Made by a program: the position numbers and the translations under genes | Part shown: one piece after another, positions 1 through 5,824 of the stretch | Layout: the number at the start of each line of letters is the position of its first letter | How positions within the stretch are numbered: the first letter of the stretch is position 1 | IMG/VR virus record: IMGVR_UViG_3300041402_000598 | Coordinates: 1 to 48,497 of that record | DNA length: 48,497 bases | Strand: one strand, 5' to 3' | Source: a virus | Notes under the pieces: model-generated | Databases searched by the model: none | The model's input: the letters and a program-made list of their open reading frames with translations, nothing else | Told to the model about the DNA's origin: nothing

Positions 1-16
1 CTGGATGAATCAAAAC
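1..16. repeat. Terminal direct repeat (circular join)
   Basis: The 16 bases CTGGATGAATCAAAAC occur at 1-16 and again at 48482-48497. An exact short overlap at both ends of a contig is what an assembler leaves when it closes a circle, so the two ends should be joined. The physical virion DNA may still have cos ends, a terminal redundancy or headful ends, and the sequence does not show which. The join falls between the small terminase gene and the last gene of the late block. Confidence 0.85.
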
Positions 17-31
17 GGCCTTATTTGGGCC
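17..31 (-). terminator. Short GGCC hairpin followed by GTTTT
   Basis: Read on the minus strand, GGCC, a 7-base loop and GGCC are followed by GTTTTG. It resembles a weak intrinsic terminator or attenuator between the promoter-like site at 195-224 and the small terminase gene. The stem is only four pairs, so this is a tentative call. Confidence 0.2.
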
Positions 32-121
32 TAATTCACAGTACCTTTCCGTCAAGACATTGGCACCCCCGTCCGATTCTGGGCCTCTGCGCCCATGTCG
101 CACCTGCCAATACATTGACGC

Positions 122-149
122 GCCATGGGTGTGACGCCATGGGTGTGAC
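122..149. repeat. Two perfect 14-base tandem copies
   Basis: GCCATGGGTGTGAC is present twice head to tail (122-135 and 136-149) in the gene-free stretch upstream of the small terminase gene. Tandem sites just ahead of a terminase gene can be terminase or regulator binding sites. Here that is only a positional guess. Confidence 0.5.
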
Positions 150-186
150 GCTCCCTCTCGATCAATCGTCTGCACTGCGAGCACCA

Positions 187-228
187 CGGGTTGAAGTATA
201 CATGTCGTCCTGCTTTGGATTCAACCCG
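187..228 (-). promoter_or_regulatory. Promoter-like site inside a 9-base inverted repeat, reading toward terS
   Basis: On the minus strand TTGAAT (224-219), an 18-base spacer and TATACT (200-195) match a sigma70 promoter well. The boxes lie on the arms of a perfect inverted repeat, CGGGTTGAA at 187-195 and TTCAACCCG at 220-228, so a dimeric regulator or a cruciform could control it. Transcription would cross the join at position 1 and reach the small terminase gene at 48410 after about 280 bases of leader. The site lies immediately downstream of the stop codon of the gene ending at 242. The inverted repeat could instead terminate that upstream unit. Confidence 0.5.
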
Positions 229-241
229 CGCACACAGCGTG

Positions 242-1537
242 TCATACGACGCGGGCCGCGCTGAGCTTAGCACTCTTGATGGTCGGGTTCGCTGTACTTG
301 TCGCATTGGCGATGCACGGCGAAAATGTCTGGCCTGGATTCAGCGTCACCGTCGTTTCCGCCCGCGCAAATGTCGCGGAGTTGGTGACTTCGGTCTCAGT
401 CGCGCTGTCTGCCACCGGAGACCCATCCACTCGGATACAGAGCTCGCAGATGATGGAACCACCACCGCCTTTGTCCAGCTCGCAGTCAACTGAGAGATTG
501 AATGCCCGAGGTACGAGTCCGTTATATGTGAACACTTGGTCCTGGGTTTCAGCGCCGCTTAGCGTGAACCTTTCAACAAGGCTCCCCCCGTTGAACAAAT
601 CGTGGGTGGGCTCGTCGTTGCCGAACGGGTACTGCGTGCCCTGCACACCGATTGATGTCTCAACAAGGTTCCCATTGAATCCGGCTGTGGCAGTCCACAG
701 AGAGTTCGGCGCCGCCGAGTGCGAGTTGATGGTAATGACACGCGGGTCGCCCTGTTCTAGGCTTCCGGCTTCGAATAGAGATCCTGGGCCCCGGAGCGCG
801 CATGTGTTGATCTGGACACTTGTCGAGTACGTCGCCGATGGATCAAAGAATAAGCAGCGGTCAGCCGCCTCTACTGTGGTGAACCGGCAATCCGAGATCA
901 TCAGGCTCTGCACCGTCGCACCCGACAACACAGTCAAGCCTGTGTATACCGTTGTGCCCACGTGCGTTTGAAAGTGCGTGCCATCAAAGCTGACTTCCGA
1001 GTGCGCTCCGTCAAGCTGGAGCCCATCCTCAAAATCAATCAAGAACGACCCGATTACAGAGATTCTATCCGAACTACGTACGATCCCCGCCACCTGCGAC
1101 GTCGCGCCAAGAAGGACACAGGTGTCCAGGAGGAACGCGGATGTGGCGGTCACCCCTGCAGTGATATCGAACATCGGCCCGCCTGAGCTCAAGCAATACA
1201 GCCCACGCAGGTTCCAGTATCCATCGCCGTCCGATTTGAACGTCGCCGCCGCAGCGTTCGTGATGATGATAGTCCCGACTGTTGTGTCCCCCAATATGGT
1301 GACGTTGTGACCCTTGAATGTCACGCCTGCTGGCATGGTCGACGACGCCCTGAGTCGGTATACATGGAAAGGGGCCAGCGTGATGATCCCCGCGACCGCG
1401 GCAGGCCAACTGTCGGCGCTGTCGATATATGTTGTACCCGGCGGGGCGGTTTCCAAGTCCGCCACGCGCTGGTCGAGCCTCTGAATCTTGCGGATTTGTC
1501 CTCCTCCGCCGCCCCCGTTGCCTGTTGTGCTTGCCAT
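242..1537 (-). CDS. Putative second tail spike / beta-helix virion protein
   Basis: This 431-residue protein starts with a glycine run (GGGGGG near residue 8) and a short charged helix (IRKIQRLDQRVADLE). A long stretch of short hydrophobic/polar strands follows, typical of a right-handed beta-helix (repeated patterns such as VTILGDTTVG and VISVIGSFLIDFEDG). The last 110 residues look like a beta-sandwich tip. A role as tail spike or receptor-binding accessory protein is inferred from this architecture and its late-strand position; no catalytic motif is visible. A TTG at 1546 is possible, but ATG at 1537 is preferred. It lies 46 bases downstream of the gene ending at 1584 and is the last gene before the late promoter-like site, far from the other spike at 26157. 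Confidence 0.6.
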   Translation of the reverse strand: MASTTGNGGGGGGQIRKIQRLDQRVADLETAPPGTTYIDSADSWPAAVAGIITLAPFHVYRLRASSTMPAGVTFKGHNVTILGDTTVGTIIITNAAAATFKSDGDGYWNLRGLYCLSSGGPMFDITAGVTATSAFLLDTCVLLGATSQVAGIVRSSDRISVIGSFLIDFEDGLQLDGAHSEVSFDGTHFQTHVGTTVYTGLTVLSGATVQSLMISDCRFTTVEAADRCLFFDPSATYSTSVQINTCALRGPGSLFEAGSLEQGDPRVITINSHSAAPNSLWTATAGFNGNLVETSIGVQGTQYPFGNDEPTHDLFNGGSLVERFTLSGAETQDQVFTYNGLVPRAFNLSVDCELDKGGGGSIICELCIRVDGSPVADSATETEVTNSATFARAETTVTLNPGQTFSPCIANATSTANPTIKSAKLSAARVV

Positions 1538-1583
1538 AGCGCCCAATACGCTACACCCCGCGCCCGGGGCGTCGCAAGCCCCC

Positions 1584-2291
1584 CTATCTCTTGAGTGCCG
1601 TCGACTTCTGCAGCCCCTTGAAGAACACGCCGGGGGCGATTCGCCGTCCTTGCTCGACAGCGGGCTCGAACCACTTGCGAGGCTTTATGTGCATCGGCCG
1701 CGTCATGATCCGATGGACCATCTTGATCTTGCGTTTCTGGACCAGATAGATCCCTTTGTTATCGCTACCCAGGTCCAGGTAGATGAACTTGCGGCGGGCC
1801 GCCCTAGCTGACTCGACAATTCTTTTTGCCTTTGACCCCGGCGACCTTGACGCCCCCCGCTTCCTGTTCGCGCGCCGGCCGCCTAGCAAAATGCGCCGCG
1901 GGTCCATCTTGCCCCGGGCCATCTTCTTCCGAGGCTTCGTCTGAGGCCCCTCACGGCTCCCCTCCGACGTTGTAAGCCTCCGCCCAACCTTGGACCTGCC
2001 AAGGGTTCCCCCGGACTCCTGAGCGGCCATGTACGGCGCCGCCGATCCGACGAGCACAAACTGGCGCGCCACGGGCCGCGACGGCGGGGTTCGCGTCGAC
2101 TTGATCGATCCGAGGGTCCATTTGTTTCGCGTAATCATCATGCGTTTGATGTTTCGCTTGGCCAGCAGCTCGACGCCCTTCGCCGTGCGATTCAGCGCAG
2201 CCGCCGACGCAGCACGTGCCGTGGTCCGGTCGTAGTCGTGGAGCGCAGCAGCGAATCGGTCCATGTTTCGGCGGTCCAGCTTGAAGCTCAC
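1584..2291 (-). CDS. Basic putative minor tail / neck protein
   Basis: A 235-residue, very Lys/Arg-rich protein. The N-terminal 100 residues (helix with TARAASAAALNRTAKGVE, then TRNKWTLGSIKSTRT and FVLVGSAAPYMAAQESGGT) resemble phage minor tail protein Z / HK97 gp10-like neck proteins, in which an alanine-rich helix precedes a small beta domain ending in an 'E.GGT' turn. The middle, about residues 105-160, is a strongly basic insert (KPRKKMARGKMDPRR). This is a family-level resemblance only. It is the first gene leftward of the AT-rich region, so it probably starts a late transcript continuing into the spike-like gene at 242. Confidence 0.5.
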   Translation of the reverse strand: MSFKLDRRNMDRFAAALHDYDRTTARAASAAALNRTAKGVELLAKRNIKRMMITRNKWTLGSIKSTRTPPSRPVARQFVLVGSAAPYMAAQESGGTLGRSKVGRRLTTSEGSREGPQTKPRKKMARGKMDPRRILLGGRRANRKRGASRSPGSKAKRIVESARAARRKFIYLDLGSDNKGIYLVQKRKIKMVHRIMTRPMHIKPRKWFEPAVEQGRRIAPGVFFKGLQKSTALKR

Positions 2292-2383
2292 GGGCTGACG
2301 CTAACACGGCTAATTGGCGCCGCTCACGCCGGTCCAGGCTGACTCGAGATCAACTTGGCCCACGAATTCGGCAAGCCACGCCC

Positions 2384-2403
2384 CGATACGACTCACTACA
2401 GAG
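2384..2403 (+). promoter_or_regulatory. T7-class RNA polymerase promoter core
   Basis: ATACGACTCACTA (2386-2398) is identical to positions -15 to -3 of the consensus bacteriophage T7 promoter. It includes the GACTC block that sets T7 rather than T3, K11 or SP6 specificity. The expected TA of the start region is CA here (one mismatch at -2), followed by G at the +1 position (2401). The upstream TA at -17/-16 is replaced by CG. It points right, toward the operon at 2798-3703. I find no gene for a single-subunit RNA polymerase in the window, so a user of the site is unknown. Confidence 0.45.
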
Positions 2404-2420
2404 CACTTTCTAAACCAGGA

Positions 2421-2437
2421 GCCAAGTTGGCCAAGTT
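2421..2437. repeat. Iteron-like GGCCAAGTT repeats
   Basis: GCCAAGTT occurs twice in tandem with a 9-base period at 2421-2437. Further copies lie at 2352-2360 (reverse, AACTTGGCC), 2557-2565 (reverse, within GGCCAACTTGGCC) and 2626-2634 (GGCCAAGTG). Two copies also share a right flank, ATTCC (2429-2443 and 2626-2638). Five related sites within 290 bases of a gene-free region suggest binding sites for one protein, an initiator or a repressor. Confidence 0.5.
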
Positions 2438-2539
2438 AATTCCTATGTGAAGGTTATAAACTACTTGTATACTAGAATATAGCTACTTATGGAAATAGCG
2501 TATAAACTCGTATACATCGTGTTCAGAACTGATGACAAT

Positions 2540-2584
2540 GGGGTTTTTACGTGGCCAACTTGGCCCGGATCGCAGTAAAACCCC
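2540..2584. repeat. Nested inverted repeat
   Basis: GGGGTTTTTAC (2540-2550) pairs with GTAAAACCCC (2575-2584) with one bulged T. The 24-base interior contains a second dyad, GGCCAA-C-TTGGCC (2553-2565). The result is a cruciform-capable element or a two-way terminator between the divergent blocks. The T run on one strand and the A run on the other mean it could stop transcription from either side. Confidence 0.45.
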
Positions 2585-2797
2585 GTGTGATTCATGCTAG
2601 GGGGGTGTATCTGCCATTATAAAATGGCCAAGTGATTCCGGTATATTGGCCACTTACTGCGGCGTCTGTGGCGCTAAAAGTAGACGGGTAAACAGCGCAC
2701 TACCCGCTAAATTATCGAAGAATAGCGCAACCGGCGTCGCGCCGTTTTCGAGCTCATTTCCGTTGCCAATAACGAACTCGTCACCCACACTCCCGAA

Positions 2798-3190
2798 GTG
2801 ACCCACTATCACCCACACCCCAACGGCGGCGGGCTCGTCGCCGATACAGCAACTGTGGACCTCACAGCGTACGTCGGACCCCGTGCTCTTGTGCTCGACC
2901 ACGCCAATGTAGTCGCGTCAGCGGTCATTGACGACCACGCTGTCGTGTCCCGATTCGCCAACGTCGGTGGCAGAGCGCGCATATCAGGGTATGCATGCGT
3001 CACGGACGCAGCGCTCGTGACTGGCGCAGCGCTCGTTGGCGGCCGTTGCTACATCGGCGGTAGCGCTGTTGTTGGCGGTCAAACCCGCGTCAACGGCAAC
3101 GCACGGATACTTGACTCCGTGATCATCGAGCACAAAGGCCGAGCCAAGGGCGATACCTTCCTTTATGGGAACGTGAGAGTGACTGGATGA
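2798..3190 (+). CDS. Hexapeptide-type left-handed beta-helix protein
   Basis: A 130-residue protein made almost wholly of six-residue strand repeats with small or hydrophobic residues at fixed positions (for example ADTATVDLTAYVGPRA, GGRCYIGGSAVVGGQTRV and GNARILDSVIIE). This is the pattern of LpxA-like left-handed beta-helix proteins, which usually trimerise. No acyl- or nucleotide-transferase catalytic histidine motif can be assigned, so it may be purely structural. It starts with GTG, the first gene of the rightward operon behind the AT-rich region, and its stop overlaps the next ATG (ATGA). The neighbouring gene is a shorter paralogue. Confidence 0.6.
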   Translation: MTHYHPHPNGGGLVADTATVDLTAYVGPRALVLDHANVVASAVIDDHAVVSRFANVGGRARISGYACVTDAALVTGAALVGGRCYIGGSAVVGGQTRVNGNARILDSVIIEHKGRAKGDTFLYGNVRVTG

Positions 3191-3540
3191 GGCACTGCTC
3201 GCGTTGGGGACACGGCGGTGGCCTAGTATCCTGGGTCGCGCAGATTGACGAAACCGTGTACATAGGCCCTGACGCCAGGGTAATTGGCCGTGCTGTTCTG
3301 ATGGGCAGCAGCCGTATCGAGGACCACGGCATCGTACGCGGCGGTATGGTCAAGGATAGTATCGTTTCTGGTCGCGCGGTCGTCGAGCCGCGTGGCATTC
3401 TCGTCGACGGTATGCGCATGTCCGGAACGATGGTCCTGCGTGGGAGCTCGAACCGCCTGCCCCTGTGTAGCACTTGCACCGGTTCGGGCGGCGAGTGCAC
3501 GCCGTGCAGTGGCACCGGCAGGCACTGGGGACGACGATGA
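3187..3540 (+). CDS. Beta-helix repeat protein with a DnaJ-type zinc-finger tail
   Basis: A 117-residue protein. Residues about 15-85 repeat the hexapeptide pattern of the preceding gene (AQIDETVYIGPDARVIGRAV, VKDSIVSGRAVVEP). Residues about 93-113 carry two CxxCxGxG-like units (CSTCTGSG and CTPCSGTG), the zinc-binding signature of the DnaJ central domain. This pairing of a beta-helix with a DnaJ-like zinc module is unusual. No J domain is present, so it is not a DnaJ co-chaperone. It starts by ATGA overlap with the upstream gene and overlaps the ATG at 3537. Confidence 0.55.
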   Translation: MRHCSRWGHGGGLVSWVAQIDETVYIGPDARVIGRAVLMGSSRIEDHGIVRGGMVKDSIVSGRAVVEPRGILVDGMRMSGTMVLRGSSNRLPLCSTCTGSGGECTPCSGTGRHWGRR

Positions 3541-3544
3541 CCCT

Positions 3545-3703
3545 GTGGCCTCGCACCGAGTGTCACCACTGCAGTGCACGTACAGCTGGCCATACGGTGA
3601 GCAGTGCCAGATAGGCTGCGACACGTGTTCTAGTACAGGCCGCGTCATGTGGTCCCTGCGCCGTTGGTGGCAGCGGCTACGAGACCGAGGGTCAGAGCTA
3701 TGA
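3545..3703 (+). CDS. Small zinc-binding protein, possibly split by a -1 frameshift
   Basis: From GTG at 3545 this frame gives 52 residues containing YGEQCQIGCDTCSSTGRV and a basic Trp-rich tail (SLRRWWQRLR). A better-placed ATG at 3537 overlaps the upstream stop (ATGA), but its frame ends at 3614 after 25 residues (start TLWPRTECHHCS). Joining the two by a -1 shift around 3560-3600 would give one protein with two CxxC pairs, matching the zinc modules of the preceding gene. The gene may therefore be broken, frameshifted by a base error, or subject to recoding. It converges on the endolysin gene, with 6 bases of overlap. Confidence 0.4.
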   Translation: MASHRVSPLQCTYSWPYGEQCQIGCDTCSSTGRVMWSLRRWWQRLRDRGSEL

Positions 3704-4129
3704 CACGACCCACGGCACGGGCCACCGGGTCGCAACGATACGTTCTGCCGGGTAGTGGCGGACGCAAACGCTGTTCCGCTGGTTCCCGCCGAGCAGCAGC
3801 GCACCACCGTCGGGCGTTACCACGTCGCAGAACGCCACGTGATGGCGCCCACGACCACGCGTCACGACGACGACACAGCCTGAATACAGCTTCAGCGTCG
3901 GTCTACCGTACTTGCGCCACGACGCGGCCCGTGCCGGATGTTCCGCGACTTGGTAGCCACAGCCCAACAGGCACCAGTTGACGAACGCACCACACCATGC
4001 TGTCTGGTCCGTGTCCTTCAAGCGTTTCGGCAGTGACGTGGACCCGAGGAACTCCAAGATCCGGGGTGTGGCGCCGGTCTCATGGACGCCAAGTTCGGCG
4101 CGAGCTATGTCCAGCCACGGTGTGATCAC
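3698..4129 (-). CDS. Endolysin, TIGR02594 / CHAP-NlpC-P60-like peptidase
   Basis: A 143-residue protein spanning one catalytic domain of the TIGR02594 cysteine-peptidase type. Visible are PWLDIARAELGVHE near the N-terminus, the nucleophile block TAWCGAFVNWC (Cys46) and the general-base block GRGRHHVAFCD (His96/97). The conserved LLLGGNQRNSVCVRHYPAERIVATRWP forms the C-terminus. Such enzymes cut the peptide part of peptidoglycan and release progeny. No signal peptide is visible, so a holin is probably needed. It is the last gene of the leftward early/middle block (ATGA overlap with the gene at 4126-4344) and is not adjacent to the likely holin at 25788. Confidence 0.85.
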   Translation of the reverse strand: MITPWLDIARAELGVHETGATPRILEFLGSTSLPKRLKDTDQTAWCGAFVNWCLLGCGYQVAEHPARAASWRKYGRPTLKLYSGCVVVVTRGRGRHHVAFCDVVTPDGGALLLGGNQRNSVCVRHYPAERIVATRWPVPWVVS

Positions 4130-4344
4130 CCGTCGAGGGTAACACCCCGGAGCCCGGTGAGTGCGCCGAACTTGGCGTCGAGTGACCGAGCGACGTGACG
4201 ACTCACCCGGTTGTCACGGCACCAGTCGCCCAGTTCGATCGGCGTCATGCTGTCGATGCGGGCGCAGTGCCTGACCCACACGTGGTCCCAGTACGGGCCC
4301 TCCGGTGTGTCGATGCGCCGTGTGACTCGTGAGTACCGGGTCAC
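4126..4344 (-). CDS. Hypothetical 72-residue protein
   Basis: The start is the GTG whose last two bases lie in the upstream stop (GTGA), the junction used many times in this genome. The sequence contains PYWDHVWVRHCARIDSMTPIELGDWCRDNRVS, suggesting a helical, possibly DNA-contacting fold, but I recognise no family. It ends by ATGA overlap with the endolysin and is likely co-translated with it. Confidence 0.6.
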   Translation of the reverse strand: MTRYSRVTRRIDTPEGPYWDHVWVRHCARIDSMTPIELGDWCRDNRVSRHVARSLDAKFGALTGLRGVTLDG

Positions 4345-4583
4345 GCCCACACCCGACCCCACAGCGACAGAGGTGCCCCCGTAGCCGGGTATCCGGCAGC
4401 GTCGAGCGACGCGATGATCTGGTGGACCCGCCGCCACCGCGCAGCGATCTGGCGACGCAGTTGCAGCGTCCACTCAGCGGGCAGCAAACCGTGTGTATCA
4501 ACGAGTCGCCGCAGCTCGACACCGTTCTCCCGCGTGAGCCGTGCCACGGAGGTGGCGAGCTGTCGTGATTCGTTCTTGTTCAT
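4341..4583 (-). CDS. Hypothetical 80-residue helical protein
   Basis: A basic, helix-rich protein (RLTRENGVELRRLVDTHGLL, RRQIAARWRRVHQIIASLDAAGY) of unknown function. The ATG at 4583 follows the conserved 62-base leader (4581-4642), whose minus-strand end GGTAAGGT is a plausible ribosome-binding site. It is followed by a GTGA-overlapping gene. Confidence 0.65.
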   Translation of the reverse strand: MNKNESRQLATSVARLTRENGVELRRLVDTHGLLPAEWTLQLRRQIAARWRRVHQIIASLDAAGYPATGAPLSLWGRVWA

Positions 4584-4642
4584 ACCTTACCCATCGGCAC
4601 GCGGCGCCACAGGTTGAGGCCCGTTACAGGCCCCAGCTGCGC
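4581..4642 (-). promoter_or_regulatory. Conserved 62-base leader, copy 1
   Basis: The leader aligns without gaps to 5822-5883 at roughly three quarters identity, with blocks TCAACCTGTG and CGTGCCGATGGGTA shared exactly and both copies ending in GTATGAAC at a gene start. The stretch 4584-4679 otherwise holds no convincing gene. A shared promoter, operator or 5' leader for two genes of the block is the simplest reading. Confidence 0.5.
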
Positions 4643-4679
4643 ATACCCCGTGAGTCGCCGGCAATCTTCCGCGCGTGCC

Positions 4680-4901
4680 TCATGGTACTTGAGTCACCAC
4701 ACCACACCACTCGCCGAGGATTCGCTCGTGCTCGCCCCTCGCAGTGTCAGAGTCGTCGAACGACACGAATGAGATATACCTGCCAGTTCCGACCGCCACG
4801 TAGTCCTTGGTACCCAGTTCCGGGTTGGCTTGGAACAGCTGCACACTCGTGATCGTGCTGGCGAGGATGGAGCAGGTGTCACTGATTTTGATGATAGTCA
4901 C
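4680..4901 (-). CDS. Hypothetical 73-residue protein in a repeat-linked gene set
   Basis: It starts with GTG inside the 3' end of linker copy 1 (GTGACTATC...). The sequence (ITSVQLFQANPELGTKDYVAVGTGRYISFVSFDDSD) alternates strand-forming residues and suggests a small beta domain. No family is recognised. It is the last of three genes whose starts are supplied by the same linker. Confidence 0.6.
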   Translation of the reverse strand: MTIIKISDTCSILASTITSVQLFQANPELGTKDYVAVGTGRYISFVSFDDSDTARGEHERILGEWCGVVTQVP

Positions 4902-4943
4902 ACCGCCGAAGCCCCGCTGCGGCGAGGCCGAACGGGGCTACTT
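4895..4943 (-). repeat. 49-base gene linker with hairpin, copy 1
   Basis: This 49-base element is identical to 5183-5231. On the minus strand it begins with the stop (TAG) of the gene at 4938 and ends with the GTG start of the gene at 4901. Its arms AGCCCCG (4939-4933) and CGGGGCT (4916-4910) form a 7-base-pair hairpin. The GGGG that could serve as ribosome-binding site is inside the stem. A loop sequence CGCCG can also pair with CGGCG just before the start codon. The design suggests translational control or coupling. Confidence 0.7.
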
Positions 4944-5189
4944 TCCGACGATCTGAGTGACCAGCCGAATGGGGTCGGCGAACTCATGGGTGAAAACGGG
5001 ACGGCCAATCGCCAGCTCGACCACCCTATGGAAATCGCCGAAACCCATACAGAGCTTACTCTGCCTGAGCTGGGCCAGAGCCACGTCTCTTGCAGGCGCG
5101 CCCTCCCACCATCCGGTTCCCGCCAGCTCAACAGCCTGCACGCGTGTCATTTCCGTGGCCATCCTATCCAATGCTTCTTGCGTAGTCAC
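4938..5189 (-). CDS. Hypothetical 83-residue protein in a repeat-linked gene set
   Basis: It begins with GTG at the end of linker copy 2. The helical N-terminal part (MTTQEALDRMATEMTRVQAVEL) is followed by GWWEGAPARDVALAQLRQ and a C-terminal segment with FGDFHRVVELAIGRPVFTHEF. No family is recognised. Its stop TAG is the first codon of linker copy 1. Confidence 0.65.
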   Translation of the reverse strand: MTTQEALDRMATEMTRVQAVELAGTGWWEGAPARDVALAQLRQSKLCMGFGDFHRVVELAIGRPVFTHEFADPIRLVTQIVGK

Positions 5190-5231
5190 ACCGCCGAAGC
5201 CCCGCTGCGGCGAGGCCGAACGGGGCTACTT
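5183..5231 (-). repeat. 49-base gene linker with hairpin, copy 2
   Basis: Identical over 49 bases to 4895-4943. It carries the stop TAG of the gene ending at 5226 and the GTG start of the gene beginning at 5189. The genes on each side are unrelated in sequence, so the linker has been duplicated or kept independently of them. Confidence 0.7.
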
Positions 5232-5522
5232 GAGGAACTTGGACGGCGTGAGCATCCTGAGGTCCAGGAGTTCGCCCTCGAACATCGCCACGATGATCTC
5301 TCGGGTACGGTCGTTCATCTGCCCCCCGATGTCCACCAGGCTCGTCGACCTCAAGATCTCTCCGGCGTTCCCGAACGGGACATGCGCAGCGTCCCGCGCG
5401 AGCATCACTGCCTCGTACAGCGCGTTTGGCTGGATTCGCTCGAGCTCGACACAGCACATTCGGGTCACCGCGACGAGGGCTTTGGAGTGTCTGACTCCGG
5501 TTCTGAGTGTTACGGTTTCCAC
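5226..5522 (-). CDS. Hypothetical 98-residue protein in a repeat-linked gene set
   Basis: The GTG start lies in linker copy 3 and the stop in copy 2. Helices are suggested by IQPNALYEAVMLARDAAHV and MNDRTREIIVAMFEGELLD. The CC pair at residues 23-24 is notable. I see no family assignment. Confidence 0.65.
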   Translation of the reverse strand: METVTLRTGVRHSKALVAVTRMCCVELERIQPNALYEAVMLARDAAHVPFGNAGEILRSTSLVDIGGQMNDRTREIIVAMFEGELLDLRMLTPSKFLK

Positions 5523-5562
5523 ACCACCGAAACCCCGCCGCGGCGAGGCCGAACGGGGTTAT
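5520..5562 (-). repeat. Gene linker with hairpin, copy 3 (diverged)
   Basis: This copy matches copies 1 and 2 except at a few positions. Two of the changes compensate each other: the left arm is AACCCCG and the right arm CGGGGTT, so a G-C pair became A-T and the stem is kept. CGGCGG before the start has become CGGTGG, which still pairs with the loop CGCCG through a G-U. The element supplies the GTG start of the gene at 5522 and follows the TGA of the gene at 5564. Confidence 0.7.
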
Positions 5563-5563
5563 G

Positions 5564-5824
5564 TCAGTCACATGCGGCTGACGCCACGTCGGACACTAGT
5601 TGGAGCGTCGCGGCTCGATCGCCCGACGCGTCTGCGGCGTTGAGTACTTCCTGGCCGGCCCACTGGTCGGGCGAGCCCCACGAGTTCCATCGACCCGTGT
5701 GGTCTCGTACCAGTGTGACTTCACCGCTGTACTGGGTGCCGTTGTCAAGCATAATGTCAACAACAGCGTCCATGCCCCCGGCGGTGCATGTGGATGGGGT
5801 TGCGAATGTCGCTTCGATGTTCAT
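5564..5824 (-). CDS. Hypothetical 86-residue protein
   Basis: It contains MDAVVDIMLDNGTQYSGEVTLVRDHTGRWNSWGSPDQW, a beta-hairpin-like pattern seen in small phage proteins of unknown role. A helical C-terminus follows. The ATG at 5824 lies directly behind leader copy 2. It is the first gene of the repeat-linked set. Confidence 0.65.
   Translation of the reverse strand: MNIEATFATPSTCTAGGMDAVVDIMLDNGTQYSGEVTLVRDHTGRWNSWGSPDQWAGQEVLNAADASGDRAATLQLVSDVASAACD

Larger units (their letters stand above)
2292..2797. other. AT-rich gene-free region, candidate replication origin and divergent control region
   Basis: About 500 bases hold no convincing gene between a leftward gene (start 2291) and a rightward gene (start 2798). 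The 2440-2520 core is markedly AT-rich in an otherwise GC-rich genome. It carries TATAAACTACTTGTATAC (2455-2472) and a shortened copy, TATAAACTCGTATAC (2501-2515). Around it are GGCCAAGTT-type repeats, a nested inverted repeat at 2540-2584, a small hairpin GCCATT-ATAA-AATGGC at 2613-2628, and a T7-type promoter core at 2386-2398. Iterons next to an AT-rich core are typical of an origin of replication or a repressor-controlled divergent promoter; which applies here is inference. Confidence 0.5.

Noticed and set aside
1-16. Terminal repeat as a cos site or true terminal redundancy
   Set aside because: An identical 16-base overlap is more simply an assembly closure artefact; nothing in the sequence shows a physical end here.
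276-971. 231-codon plus-strand frame opposite the beta-helix protein
   Set aside because: The minus-strand frame has the glycine run, helix and beta-helix pattern and a late-block context; the plus frame has none.
2798-3190. Acetyltransferase function for the hexapeptide protein
   Set aside because: The fold fits but no catalytic histidine or cofactor-binding loop can be identified, so only the fold is claimed.
4624-4683. 19-residue minus-strand frame in ATGA overlap after the gene at 4680
   Set aside because: Very short and lies on the conserved leader copy; the leader explains the sequence better.
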